In this document: positions 8,623 to 17,472 of the stretch, piece by piece
Layout: the number at the start of each line of letters is the position of its first letter
How positions within the stretch are numbered: position 1 is the stretch's first letter
Assembly: GCF_027912455.1 (NCBI RefSeq)
Contig: NZ_CP115446.1
Coordinates: forward strand, 2,503,501-2,567,500
Reading direction: 5' to 3'
DNA length: 64,000 nucleotides
Source of the DNA: Aurantiacibacter sp. MUD61
GTDB lineage: Bacteria; Pseudomonadota; Alphaproteobacteria; Sphingomonadales; Sphingomonadaceae
Position numbers and translations under genes: made by a program
The notes under the pieces: model-generated
Seen by the model: only the letters and a program-made list of their open reading frames with translations
Database searches by the model: none
Told to the model about the DNA's origin: nothing

Positions 8623-10965
8623 TCACCCCAACTTGGCCAGAATTTCCTCGCGCATCGCTCGCACCAGTCCTGATCGGACCAACCCGCGCTCCTCCTCCTC
8701 ATCGCAGATTGCCAGAAAGGCATCGCGCTTGAAGGCGAGGCATTCGGTTGCGTCGAACCCCCCGGGCACGGTTGAGCAAACGAGATCGATCATCCGCTCC
8801 GCGCCGTGGAAGCGGCCCCACAGATAATCGTTCTCTCGATAAAACCGGCTGAAAAACGCGCCGAAATTGAAGAATTCTGTCCCGCGCAAAGTCGCCTCAG
8901 CCCCCCCTTCACGGAGGCTTGTAGCATCGTCCGGACTGATGCGATCGACTTTCACCGGATCGAATTCGTTGAGCCCTTCATTGCGTAGCAGAGGAAGTGT
9001 GGCGACGTCGTAGAACGGAAAACCAAGATAGGTAAGGAGAGCCTTGCGCCGCAAATCCTTGGGCATGGCCTCCAAGGCATCGGCCAGGATCTGCTCCGCC
9101 TGAATGTCGACTTCGCGCAATGATCGCCTGCGCGCCAACTCATCCAGGACCCGGTCGGGATCGCTCATTGCCGTGTCGGCAATCTCGACAAAGTCCGCGC
9201 CAAGGCTGTCCGGGTCTTCCCGTTCATAATACAGGGCGAGCGCGCGGTAGACTTCCTCGCGCGCGCTCTCGAGATCAGCGTCGGGGATATCGGGATCGGC
9301 GTCCCATTCGCGGGATAGTCGCCTTGCCAACAAACGTAGGCGCCGCACGCGGAATGCCAGATCGTGATCGCGCAAGAAGGCGATCGCTTCCGGACTTGCG
9401 CCTTTTCCGGGACCGTTCAGATTCGCGAGGCCGCGCGCCTCGATCGCCTGACGCAGGCGGATTGCGATGTCATCGGCGTCCGGATGATCCGGTTGCGGCG
9501 CGATATCGTGCACCAGATCCGCGATACGATCGATAATGCCGGAGAGCTTCGCCTGCGCGTAGGAGTGGAAAGCGTAATCCGCCCGCTCTGCTGCCGCCTG
9601 CTGCGCTTTCGCGCGCCAATTCGCGAGGCGTTTCAGTGTGGGCTTGTCGAAGAAAAGCGTGCGGCCAAACAGCTTCTCGACCACCGCCTCCACTTCAGGG
9701 CGTAGCGCTGCGACCATTTTCTGCAAGCGAAGCGCCTCACGCGATTGCGCCTCCAGTTCTTCGAGATTGTCCCTGATCGGCTGCTCACGCGGGATAGTGC
9801 TGAGCGAGCCAACGATGGCCGCGAAAAACCCGATGGGCCGCACAGTCTCATCCCGCTTTGCAAGCTTCCGGCGCGGGGTCGGGTCGATATAGACGAAGCG
9901 TCGGTCGACTTCCCGTTGCGCAGGGCGCTTGTCCAGACCCGCCATTGCGCCTGAAAAGGGAGCGTTTACCAGCACAGACCCGTCGATCAGCGCCGCATGG
10001 TGCGTCGTGCCCTGTTCTACATGGCTAGGCATGATCCGTGACAGAAAGGCGTCGCGATTGGTCCAGTCATCGCCAGCGAGACGATCAATCTCACCGACTT
10101 CAAGCGGAGGAAACGCGCCCGGAAAGCTCGCCGTTGCGCGCGCCGCGAATGTCAATTCGTAAAGCTGCGCCAAATCCTCGCCGCCAGCAAAAGGTGTGTG
10201 CGCGCGAAAGCTGATCGGCATGCGATGCTCGCTTTCCTCGACCATCGGCGGGCTGTTCAAGCGCAGCAATTCGCGTCGACCGCGATAGTCCGTTGCGGTG
10301 ACCAGCAGATCCAGCGGGTGATAGGGCGGCAGGAGCGGCTCTTCCGCTGGCAGAGCGTTCATCGCCTTCAGCGCGTCATGCAAAAGCTTCGTAAAACCAG
10401 GCCCTGAAAATGGCGGTTCGAACCAGCGGCCGCGCACCAGCGAAGAGAGTTTGCGCCGCACTTCAGAGCGCGTCTCTTTCGCGACGCTTTCGTTCACCGC
10501 ATTGCCGGGCCTATTGGTGAGGTACCAGACGAGCGGGCGCATGAAGGGCTTTGCACCCAAATCGGACCACGGCCGCGCCTCCTCGGCCACCAGCTTCTCG
10601 ACGTCGGCATTCTCCAGCCACAGCTCGGTCAGCGGCTCCAGACTGCGCCCGGAATGGATCGCCTGCGCCAGGAACACGGCATTGATCCCGCCAGCACTCG
10701 CACCGGTGATGATGTCGGCAAGCATGCGCAGGCGCAGCCCTTCATCGGCCTCGATCCGTTCAAGCAGGCGTTGGTAGACGCCCTCCACCCCGCCAGAAGA
10801 ACCATTCCCCGCCGCATGATGCGCGCGGCTGGCGCGGGCAAGCTTCCAGATTTCCTTGGTAACGCCGTGCATATAGACGGCCAGACTGACCCCGCCATAG
10901 CACACCAGCGCGATCCTGAGTTCCTTCTGCCGCATCGGAGGCTTTGTGGCAGAAGCCAGACGCAT
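8623..10965 (-). CDS. Large patatin-like phospholipase/acyl hydrolase
   Basis: A 780-residue protein. The N-terminal patatin domain (about residues 15-350) has the glycine-rich opening ALVCYGGVSLAVYMHG, the nucleophile elbow GASAGG (G-x-S-x-G) and the dyad Asp in IDGSVLVNAPF (DGS rather than the usual DGG/A). This fits the large patatin-related family found in alphaproteobacteria. The C-terminal 400 residues are mostly charged helical sequence without motifs I can name. No signal peptide is visible, so it is probably cytoplasmic or peripheral. The start is uncertain: Met 1 or Met 11 (MRQKELRIAL, just before the first strand), neither with a clear ribosome site. Confidence 0.82.
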   Translation of the reverse strand: MRLASATKPPMRQKELRIALVCYGGVSLAVYMHGVTKEIWKLARASRAHHAAGNGSSGGVEGVYQRLLERIEADEGLRLRMLADIITGASAGGINAVFLAQAIHSGRSLEPLTELWLENADVEKLVAEEARPWSDLGAKPFMRPLVWYLTNRPGNAVNESVAKETRSEVRRKLSSLVRGRWFEPPFSGPGFTKLLHDALKAMNALPAEEPLLPPYHPLDLLVTATDYRGRRELLRLNSPPMVEESEHRMPISFRAHTPFAGGEDLAQLYELTFAARATASFPGAFPPLEVGEIDRLAGDDWTNRDAFLSRIMPSHVEQGTTHHAALIDGSVLVNAPFSGAMAGLDKRPAQREVDRRFVYIDPTPRRKLAKRDETVRPIGFFAAIVGSLSTIPREQPIRDNLEELEAQSREALRLQKMVAALRPEVEAVVEKLFGRTLFFDKPTLKRLANWRAKAQQAAAERADYAFHSYAQAKLSGIIDRIADLVHDIAPQPDHPDADDIAIRLRQAIEARGLANLNGPGKGASPEAIAFLRDHDLAFRVRRLRLLARRLSREWDADPDIPDADLESAREEVYRALALYYEREDPDSLGADFVEIADTAMSDPDRVLDELARRRSLREVDIQAEQILADALEAMPKDLRRKALLTYLGFPFYDVATLPLLRNEGLNEFDPVKVDRISPDDATSLREGGAEATLRGTEFFNFGAFFSRFYRENDYLWGRFHGAERMIDLVCSTVPGGFDATECLAFKRDAFLAICDEEEERGLVRSGLVRAMREEILAKLG

Positions 10966-11044
10966 TTCAAAGGGGCTGGACGAAGCTATCCGCCACTGCG
11001 CCGCACCTCTTGCGTTCCACTTCTGTTCTGCTTAAACGAATCCC

Positions 11045-12412
11045 ATGGCAAAGCCCAAAAAACGCTTCATCTGTACCGAATGCGGCAGCATTTCCCCGCG
11101 CTGGCAAGGCCAATGCGGCGACTGTAGCGAGTGGAATACTCTGGTCGAAGATGCGCCGGAAACGAAGTTCGCTGCCAAGCATGATTTGTCGAGCGGCGGG
11201 CGCTCGATCCAGTTCGAAAGCCTGGATGCGTCGACCAAACCGCTCGATCGCCGGACGACCGGCCTTGCCGAATTCGACCGCGCGCTCGGCGGAGGACTGG
11301 TGCCCGGATGCGCCATCCTGATGGGCGGTGAGCCGGGAATCGGGAAATCGACACTTTTGCTTCAGGCTGCGGCGGCGATCGCAAAGACCGGCGGCGATGT
11401 CGTTTATGTCAGCGGTGAAGAGGCGACGGGGCAGGTGCGGATGCGCGCGAAGAGGCTTGGCCTTGCCGATGCTCCGCTCAAATTGGCGGCAGCCACCTCG
11501 GTTCGCGATATTCTGACTTCGCTGGGCAAGAACGGCACGCCCGATCTGCTGGTGGTCGATTCCATCCAGACGATGCATTCGGACATGATCGAAGGTGCCC
11601 CCGGAACGGTTAGCCAGGTCCGCGCGAGCGCGTTCGAGTTGATCCGCTACGCCAAGGAGACGGGCACCTGCCTCGTGCTGGTCGGCCACGTCACCAAGGA
11701 CGGAAACATCGCAGGGCCACGTGTGCTGGAGCATATGGTCGACACGGTCATGAGCTTCGAGGGTGAGCGAAGCCATCAATATCGTATCTTGCGCAGTCTC
11801 AAGAACCGCTTCGGCGCAGTCGATGAAATCGGCGTGTTCTCGATGGAAGGGCAGGGGCTGGCCGAAGTGTCCAACCCGTCCTCGCTATTCCTGTCGGGCC
11901 GAGAAGAGCCGATTGCGGGCAGCGCCGTTTTCCCCGCGATTGAAGGCACGCGCCCGGTGCTGGTCGAGATACAAGCACTGATCGTAAGGTTGCAGTCGGG
12001 TGCGACACCGCGCCGCGCGGTGGTCGGCTGGGACAATGGCAGGCTCGCCATGCTGCTTGCCGTGCTCGAATCGCGCTGCGGGCTGAGTTTTTCCACGGCA
12101 GAGGTCTATCTGAATGTCGCGGGCGGCTACCGCCTGAACGATCCGGCAGCCGATCTCGCGGTTGCCGCAGCTCTGGTTTCTGCGCTGGCTGATAAGCCAC
12201 TGCCTGCCACGACAATCTGGCTCGGCGAAGTTGCGCTTTCCGGTGAAGTGCGGCCGGTCGCGCACTCGTCCTTACGCCTTCGGGAGGCGGCGAAGCTTGG
12301 CTTTACCCATGCCAGTGGCCCGCTGGATGGAGGCCATGACGTCAAAACACTGAACTACACGAATGTTGGCGGCGTCAGCTCACTCGTTGACCGGGTTATG
12401 GCATCAGCCTAA
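11045..12412 (+). CDS. radA: DNA repair protein RadA
   Basis: A 455-residue RadA, the RecA-like ATPase that drives branch migration during recombination. The N-terminus has the four-Cys zinc finger (CTECGSISPRWQGQCGDC). Next come Walker A GGEPGIGKST, Walker B LLVVDSIQTM, the RadA-specific KNRFG motif in SLKNRFGAVDEIGVF, and a C-terminal Lon-protease-like domain without catalytic function. Length is normal. It is followed closely by cvpA (12 bases), so co-transcription is likely. Confidence 0.97.
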   Translation: MAKPKKRFICTECGSISPRWQGQCGDCSEWNTLVEDAPETKFAAKHDLSSGGRSIQFESLDASTKPLDRRTTGLAEFDRALGGGLVPGCAILMGGEPGIGKSTLLLQAAAAIAKTGGDVVYVSGEEATGQVRMRAKRLGLADAPLKLAAATSVRDILTSLGKNGTPDLLVVDSIQTMHSDMIEGAPGTVSQVRASAFELIRYAKETGTCLVLVGHVTKDGNIAGPRVLEHMVDTVMSFEGERSHQYRILRSLKNRFGAVDEIGVFSMEGQGLAEVSNPSSLFLSGREEPIAGSAVFPAIEGTRPVLVEIQALIVRLQSGATPRRAVVGWDNGRLAMLLAVLESRCGLSFSTAEVYLNVAGGYRLNDPAADLAVAAALVSALADKPLPATTIWLGEVALSGEVRPVAHSSLRLREAAKLGFTHASGPLDGGHDVKTLNYTNVGGVSSLVDRVMASA

Positions 12413-12424
12413 ATCGGCGGCACT

Positions 12425-12946
12425 ATGACGGGTTTTGATATTATTGTGTTGCTCATTGTGGGGGTGGGCGCGATCGGCGGCTTCATGCGCGGTTTCGTGC
12501 AGGAAGTGCTTTCGCTTGCGGCGTGGTTTCTCGCGGTATTTGCCATCCGCTATCTGCACACCGACCTGACGGCCGCAATCCTCAACTTTATGGGTTCGCC
12601 TGTCACCGCGAGCATTTTCGCCTTCGCGCTGCTGCTGCTGATTCCCTATGCGGCGATGAAGCTGATTGCGCGTGTCGCAGGCCGCAGCTCGCGCAATTCG
12701 GTGCTCGGCCCGATCGACCGCGTGCTGGGCTTCGGGTTCGGAGCGGTGAAAGGTGTCGTGATCGTCGTCATCGGTTTTTCTCTCTTCGTGCTGGGCTTCG
12801 ACAGCTATTGGGGCGCGCAGGGCAGGCCGCTGTGGATTTCGGAAGCGCGCACTTACCAGCTCGTCGATTCGAGCTCTCGCGCAATGGTCCAGATCGTAGC
12901 CGAACGGCGCGCACGGTTGCTGGGTGAGGGAGAAGAGGCCGAGTGA
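12425..12946 (+). CDS. cvpA: CvpA family membrane protein
   Basis: A 173-residue inner-membrane protein with four predicted helices. The opening MTGFDIIVLLIVGVGAIGGFMRGFVQE is typical of CvpA, a family first linked to colicin V production and later to envelope stability. It continues LSLAAWFLAVFAIRYLH, a helix FAFALLLLIPYAAMKLI, and a segment RNSVLGPIDRVLGFGFGAVKG that is the family hallmark. The C-terminal tail is cytosolic and charged. It sits 12 bases after radA, and its stop overlaps the next start (GTGA). Confidence 0.9.
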   Translation: MTGFDIIVLLIVGVGAIGGFMRGFVQEVLSLAAWFLAVFAIRYLHTDLTAAILNFMGSPVTASIFAFALLLLIPYAAMKLIARVAGRSSRNSVLGPIDRVLGFGFGAVKGVVIVVIGFSLFVLGFDSYWGAQGRPLWISEARTYQLVDSSSRAMVQIVAERRARLLGEGEEAE

Positions 12947-13374
12947 GCGCGGAAAAGCTCTATACGCCTGCGATGCTGGCCGCCGCCGTACAGCTTGCCG
13001 ATTATCCGCCGATCGCCGGCGCCAGCCTTCATGGCGAAGCGCGTTCGGCCACCTGTGGCTCTGAAATTGTGCTCGACGCTGAAACGGACGCGGATGGCGC
13101 GATTTCGGCTGTGGGCCTGAAGGTGCGCGCCTGCGCGGTGGGACAAGCGGCTGCCTCACTCTTTGCTCAGCATGCGCAAGGTCGAGGCCTGGCCGATATC
13201 GAGCGCACCCACACGGACCTGACGCGTTGGCTGAAAGATGGTGTTGCGATGCCGGAATGGCCGAGCCTTTCGCTGATTGCAGCCGCGCGGGATTACCCCG
13301 CCCGGCACGACGCCATGCTCTTGCCGTGGAAGGCGGCCATTGCGGCTCTTTCCAGTGCCCCCGCATCAAGCTAA
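12943..13374 (+). CDS. NifU/IscU-like iron-sulfur scaffold family protein lacking the third cysteine
   Basis: A 143-residue protein starting at GTG, overlapping the cvpA stop by 4 bases. It matches the IscU/SufU N-terminal scaffold family: LYTPAMLAAA, ATCGSEI (Cys 38, where the family has C-G-D), then RACAVGQAAASLF (Cys 64). The family's third ligand Cys is replaced in RHDAMLLPWKAAI, where Ala stands at the expected position, so only two of three cluster ligands remain. It may be a carrier with other ligands or a non-cluster paralogue. No isc or suf genes are close by. Confidence 0.75.
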   Translation: MSAEKLYTPAMLAAAVQLADYPPIAGASLHGEARSATCGSEIVLDAETDADGAISAVGLKVRACAVGQAAASLFAQHAQGRGLADIERTHTDLTRWLKDGVAMPEWPSLSLIAAARDYPARHDAMLLPWKAAIAALSSAPASS

Positions 13375-13404
13375 TCCACCGGGCAAACAGTTTTGGGGGT
13401 CCGC

Positions 13405-15036
13405 ATGGCCGACGCAGCCGCAATCGAACAACACGAACCGAGCGCGAAGGAAATTCGCCTCGTCATTGCCGCCAGTTCCGCTGGCACTGTCTTCGAATGG
13501 TATGATTTCTTCATCTACGGCACGCTCGCCTACATCTTGAAGGACGCGTTTTACGACGTCGACAATGATACGCTGGGCCTGCTGCTGGTATGGTCGACCT
13601 TTGCGGTCGGCTTTGCCTTCCGACCCATCGGCGCAATCCTGTTCGGCTACCTGGGCGACAAGCTGGGGCGCAAATACACCTTCCTTGTCACGGTGACGCT
13701 TATGGGAGTTGCGACAGCGGGGGTCGGTTTGATCCCAACGGTAGCGACCATTGGCGTGGCTGCCCCGATCATCGTCATCTGCCTGCGCGTATTGCAGGGG
13801 CTTGCTCTGGGCGGCGAATATGGCGGCGCAGCGATTTACGTCGCGGAACATGCACCGCCGGAAAAGCGTGGCTTCTACACGAGCTTCATTCAGGCAAGCG
13901 TCGTCGGTGGCTTTGTCCTGTCGATTATCGTCGTGCTCGCCTGCCGCGCGCTCATTTCGGAAGCGGATTTTGTCGAGTGGGGATGGCGCATTCCCTTCCT
14001 GCTGTCGATCCTGCTGCTCGTCATCTCGCTGTGGATGCGATTGATGTTGTCGGAAAGCCCGGTCTTCCGCGCCATGAAGGAAGCTGGCGAGACGGCCGGC
14101 AACCCCTTCGTTGAAAGCTTCACCTATCCGGGCAACAAACGGCGCATTTTCATCGCCCTGTTCGGCGTAACAGGGGTGCTCACCACGATCTGGTACACCG
14201 CCTTCTTCTCCAGCCTCTCGTTTCTGCGCGGTCCGATGCGGCTTGATCCCGGACTGGTGGAGTGGATCCTGCTGATTGCCGGCAGCATCTCGATGGCGTT
14301 CTACATCGTGGTTGGAAAATGGTCGGACAGGGTGGGACGTAAGAAGCCGATCATCATCGGCGCGCTGGCGGCACTTGCACTGCTGTTCCCGATTTTCTGG
14401 ACCATGGGCTCGCTCGCCAATCCGGGGCTGGCGCAAGCGTCCGAGGACAATCCCGTCGTCGTCACCGGCACCGCATGCACCACCGACCCGTTTGCCGACC
14501 TGTTCGATCGCGAGCAAAGCGACTGCGGCAAGATCCTCGAAACCCTTACCGCAAGCGGCGTGAGCTATAATGTGGAGGAAGGTGGCGAACTTGGTCTCAG
14601 CGTGTCTGGCGATCCTGTAGCGATTGCGCCCGAATGGCTGGAAAGCGGCAATGCGCGGCGCGATGGAATCATCGCCGAACTCGGCCAGCGCGGCTTCGAT
14701 TTTGAATACCAGACACCGCCAGTTGCAAACATTCTCGGCATCATCGGGCTGCTGCTCGTTCTGGGTGTACTCTCGGCGCTGACCTATGGCTCGGTTGCCG
14801 CGCTGCTGACCGAGATGTTTCCTGCGAAAATCCGCTACAGCTCGATGTCGATCCCATATCACATCGGCGCCGGGTATCTTGGCGGTTTCCTGCCGCTGAT
14901 CGCCGGAATTATCGTCGCCCGCTCAGGCGATGTCTACGCCGGGCTCTGGTATACCTGGGCTGTGGTCGCGTTCGGCGTGATTGTGGCTTGGTGGGGTCTC
15001 AAAGGCGGGCCACCTACCGAATTTGAGGACAGTTAA
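13405..15036 (+). CDS. MFS transporter of the metabolite:H+ symporter (MHS) family with a periplasmic insert
   Basis: A 543-residue, 12-helix transporter. The MHS hallmarks are visible: SSAGTVFEWYDFFIYGTLA in helix 1, GYLGDKLGRK between helices 2 and 3, RVLQGLALGGEYGGAAIYVAE in helix 4, and GKWSDRVGRKKP between helices 8 and 9. These proteins move organic acids or betaines such as ketoglutarate, citrate and proline. Between helices 9 and 10 there is a soluble insert of about 100 residues (roughly 345-450) with two Cys, predicted to be periplasmic. ATG at 13405 follows GGGGG with 5-base spacing; an in-frame TTG 12 bases upstream overlaps that site and is rejected. The substrate cannot be told. 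Confidence 0.88.
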   Translation: MADAAAIEQHEPSAKEIRLVIAASSAGTVFEWYDFFIYGTLAYILKDAFYDVDNDTLGLLLVWSTFAVGFAFRPIGAILFGYLGDKLGRKYTFLVTVTLMGVATAGVGLIPTVATIGVAAPIIVICLRVLQGLALGGEYGGAAIYVAEHAPPEKRGFYTSFIQASVVGGFVLSIIVVLACRALISEADFVEWGWRIPFLLSILLLVISLWMRLMLSESPVFRAMKEAGETAGNPFVESFTYPGNKRRIFIALFGVTGVLTTIWYTAFFSSLSFLRGPMRLDPGLVEWILLIAGSISMAFYIVVGKWSDRVGRKKPIIIGALAALALLFPIFWTMGSLANPGLAQASEDNPVVVTGTACTTDPFADLFDREQSDCGKILETLTASGVSYNVEEGGELGLSVSGDPVAIAPEWLESGNARRDGIIAELGQRGFDFEYQTPPVANILGIIGLLLVLGVLSALTYGSVAALLTEMFPAKIRYSSMSIPYHIGAGYLGGFLPLIAGIIVARSGDVYAGLWYTWAVVAFGVIVAWWGLKGGPPTEFEDS

Positions 15037-15041
15037 ACCAT

Positions 15042-16343
15042 ATGCGTTTGCTTCTTTCAGCGGCAATTCTGCTTTCTGCTTGCATGGCGCAAACGGTCGC
15101 CGCTCAAGATGAGCCTGACGATGCGCCAGCTACGCCGCCCATCCGCACCAGCCCTGCGCCGCCGCCCAGGATTGCGCCTCCGCGCCCCATAGCTCCGCCA
15201 ACACCAAGGCAGATGGTAGCGCCAGCCTACATGTACGAGGATTACGAGGCGTATTGCATGGATGGACGCCAGGCGGTCAGCATGGTCGCCTATGGCGGGG
15301 ACCGCGCGGTCTTCGTGGCGAGCGACAACAAGCCCGATCTGATCGCCGAATGCCTTGATGGATACCAGATCGCCCGGGTGCGCCCGGTCGAAAACATCTC
15401 GAGCGCACTTATGATGCTGTCCTTCCGCCCGTTCTCCCCGTTATGGGAGCAGATGGAAGGCGAATGGGGTGAAGATCTGGGCCTCTTGCGCGCTGAGCTG
15501 GAAGTCGCTGCGCGAAACGCGACTGATCCCGGCCTTGGCCTTTCGATGGATAGTGACATCGCGCGTGATATCGCCCGCGCCCGCAGTCTGCGCGCCATCG
15601 GCTACACGGAAGAAGCCCGCGTCATTTTCGACCGGTTGGCGGAGCGTATCAATAGCGGCAGCGAATCCAGATTGCGGCGGCTCGAATTCGAACGCGCGCT
15701 TGTCGCATCCTATCAGGCAACAACCGCACAGATGCTCGGCTCTGTCGATGAGGCGGCGCGCATCATGGGTGAGTTCCTGGAAGAGTTCCCTGAAGACAGC
15801 GATTATCGCCTCAACCCGGAGATAAACTACGCCGCTTTCCTCGCGGAGGCGGGCGATTACCGCGCCTCATACCGCGTGATCGTTCCGGCCTATGACGCAT
15901 TTCGCGGGCAAGGATACGATCCTGAGACCTATACGCTGGGAGGGGCCGACCGCGAATTTGCATGGATTATCGCGTGCAACCGCTGGAACATGGACAAGGA
16001 AGAGGCCGCGCAGCCCTTCATCGACATCGTGCAGAATGCACCCGAACAGCCGCGCGACGAATATGTAGCCAACGTGCCGCGCTCGACACGGATTCTGCGG
16101 CGCATGTATCGCTGCATCGGAGATGCGGATGGCTGGTACGCGCAATTTGGCGATGGCTCCTTGCCGGCGCTGGACGAGGCGTGGACGATGCTTCAGCCTG
16201 CCTATGGCGGTGAAAACGCGCCATTACCCGACTGGCAAATGCCGGAACGCACATCGGCGCGCTATAACGAGTTGTATCGTCATCTGCCGGAAACCTATGC
16301 GCCTGCTCTGCGCAATTGGCGCGATAGCGAAGACGGCGAGTGA
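15042..16343 (+). CDS. Hypothetical secreted proline-rich protein, helical repeats likely
   Basis: A 433-residue protein with a signal peptide (MRLLLSAAILLSACMAQTVAAQ; LLSAC could also be a lipobox). A proline-rich stretch follows (about 28-60, with PPPRIAPPRPIAPP). The rest is alpha-helical with TPR-like spacing, for example ARSLRAIGYTEEARVIFDRLA and INYAAFLAEAGDYRASYRVI. The family is not known to me. It sits 5 bases after the MHS transporter gene, and its stop overlaps the alr start, so all three are probably one operon. An envelope role is a guess from export and neighbours. Confidence 0.78.
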   Translation: MRLLLSAAILLSACMAQTVAAQDEPDDAPATPPIRTSPAPPPRIAPPRPIAPPTPRQMVAPAYMYEDYEAYCMDGRQAVSMVAYGGDRAVFVASDNKPDLIAECLDGYQIARVRPVENISSALMMLSFRPFSPLWEQMEGEWGEDLGLLRAELEVAARNATDPGLGLSMDSDIARDIARARSLRAIGYTEEARVIFDRLAERINSGSESRLRRLEFERALVASYQATTAQMLGSVDEAARIMGEFLEEFPEDSDYRLNPEINYAAFLAEAGDYRASYRVIVPAYDAFRGQGYDPETYTLGGADREFAWIIACNRWNMDKEEAAQPFIDIVQNAPEQPRDEYVANVPRSTRILRRMYRCIGDADGWYAQFGDGSLPALDEAWTMLQPAYGGENAPLPDWQMPERTSARYNELYRHLPETYAPALRNWRDSEDGE

Positions 16344-17395
16344 CCTCGGCAAAGCTCCCTCCCGCCAGCTTGCGCCTGCGGCTCGACCGCGAGGCGCTTG
16401 CCGACAATTGGCGCTATCTCGATAGCCTTTCTGCCGCGTCGACCGCGACGGGAGCAGCCGTAAAAGCGGATGCTTACGGTCTCGGTGTCGATGCGGTGAT
16501 GCCGGTCTTGCAGGAGGCCGGGGCGCGCAATTTCTTCCTCGCGCACTGGAGCGAAGTGCCTGCCGCGCTCGAGCATGCCGACGGCCCATCACTCAGCGTC
16601 CTGCATGGCGTCAGGACACCCGACGAAGCGCGATTTGCGCGAGAAACGGGCGTTTTGCCCGTCATCAATTCGGTGCGCCAGGCAGCTTTATGGAGCGAAG
16701 TGGGCGGAGGCGCGTGTCATCTGATGATCGACACGGGCATTAATCGTTTAGGCATTGCCCCGGCGCAGACTTCCGATCCGGCTATAGAGGCGCTGGACGT
16801 CGACATCGCCATGTCACACCTCGCCTGCGCCGATGAGGACAGCCCGCACAATACTGCGCAGCTCGAGCGTTTTCGTGAATGCGCGAAGGGTGTGAGCGCA
16901 CGCGGGCTCAGTCTTGCCAACAGCGCCGGTATTTCGCTTGGCTCCGACTATCATTTCGACCTCACCCGACCCGGCATCGCACTGTATGGCGGCGCACCCG
17001 TTGGCGAGATGCACGGCAAGATAGCGCAGGTCGCTTTCCCCGAAGCTGCGATCATCCAGATCCGCGATCTCTCGCCGGGAGACAGCGTGGGCTACAATGC
17101 CATGTGGACGGCCGACAGACCTGTCCGCGTCGCGACCGTCTCTATCGGCTATGCCGATGGCTTCCTGCGCGCTCTTGGCCCTGATGGAGCGCTGCAACAT
17201 GGCGGAGACACGCTGCCGATCCTGGGCAAAGTGTCGATGGATATGATCATCGTGGATGTGACGAATAGCGATGCATCGGAAGGCGACTTCCTCACCATAC
17301 CATTTGATTTGCCTGCGCTTTCTGCTCGCAGCGACCTCTCGCAGTATGAATTGCTCACCGTTTTGGGTGGCCGTTTCGACCGCACCACCGGCTAA
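16340..17395 (+). CDS. alr: Alanine racemase
   Basis: A 351-residue PLP enzyme that interconverts L- and D-alanine for peptidoglycan. The PLP lysine lies in AAVKADAYGLGVD, near the N-terminus as usual. The second-domain motifs are present: SIGYADGFLRAL, VGYNAMWTA (catalytic Tyr in GYNA) and GKVSMDMIIVDVT. The start is GTG, overlapping the upstream stop (GTGA). It is slightly shorter than typical Alr (about 360-380) but has all motifs. A D-alanine source fits the D-Ala-D-Ala carboxypeptidase and mre genes elsewhere in the window. Confidence 0.96.
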   Translation: MTSAKLPPASLRLRLDREALADNWRYLDSLSAASTATGAAVKADAYGLGVDAVMPVLQEAGARNFFLAHWSEVPAALEHADGPSLSVLHGVRTPDEARFARETGVLPVINSVRQAALWSEVGGGACHLMIDTGINRLGIAPAQTSDPAIEALDVDIAMSHLACADEDSPHNTAQLERFRECAKGVSARGLSLANSAGISLGSDYHFDLTRPGIALYGGAPVGEMHGKIAQVAFPEAAIIQIRDLSPGDSVGYNAMWTADRPVRVATVSIGYADGFLRALGPDGALQHGGDTLPILGKVSMDMIIVDVTNSDASEGDFLTIPFDLPALSARSDLSQYELLTVLGGRFDRTTG

Positions 17396-17402
17396 GTTTA
17401 TG

Positions 17403-17428
17403 CCGCAATTGCAAAATGTATGTTGCGG
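17403..17428. promoter_or_regulatory. Inverted repeat upstream of phaR, candidate autoregulatory operator
   Basis: CCGCAA (17403-17408) and TTGCGG (17423-17428) form a perfect 6-base inverted repeat that includes an inner palindrome GCAATTGC (17405-17412). It lies 45-70 bases before the phaR ATG. PhaR proteins bind TGC/GCA-type repeats and repress their own genes, so this is a plausible operator. The role is inferred. Confidence 0.4.
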
Positions 17429-17472
17429 GTGCTAAGAGGACGGGTCGCACAATTCGCAGGAGTGGGCCTTTC

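Noticed and set aside
13366..14862. 498-codon minus-strand frame opposite the MHS transporter
   Set aside because: Complement of a clear membrane transporter gene; its translation is low-complexity charged sequence without a recognisable domain.
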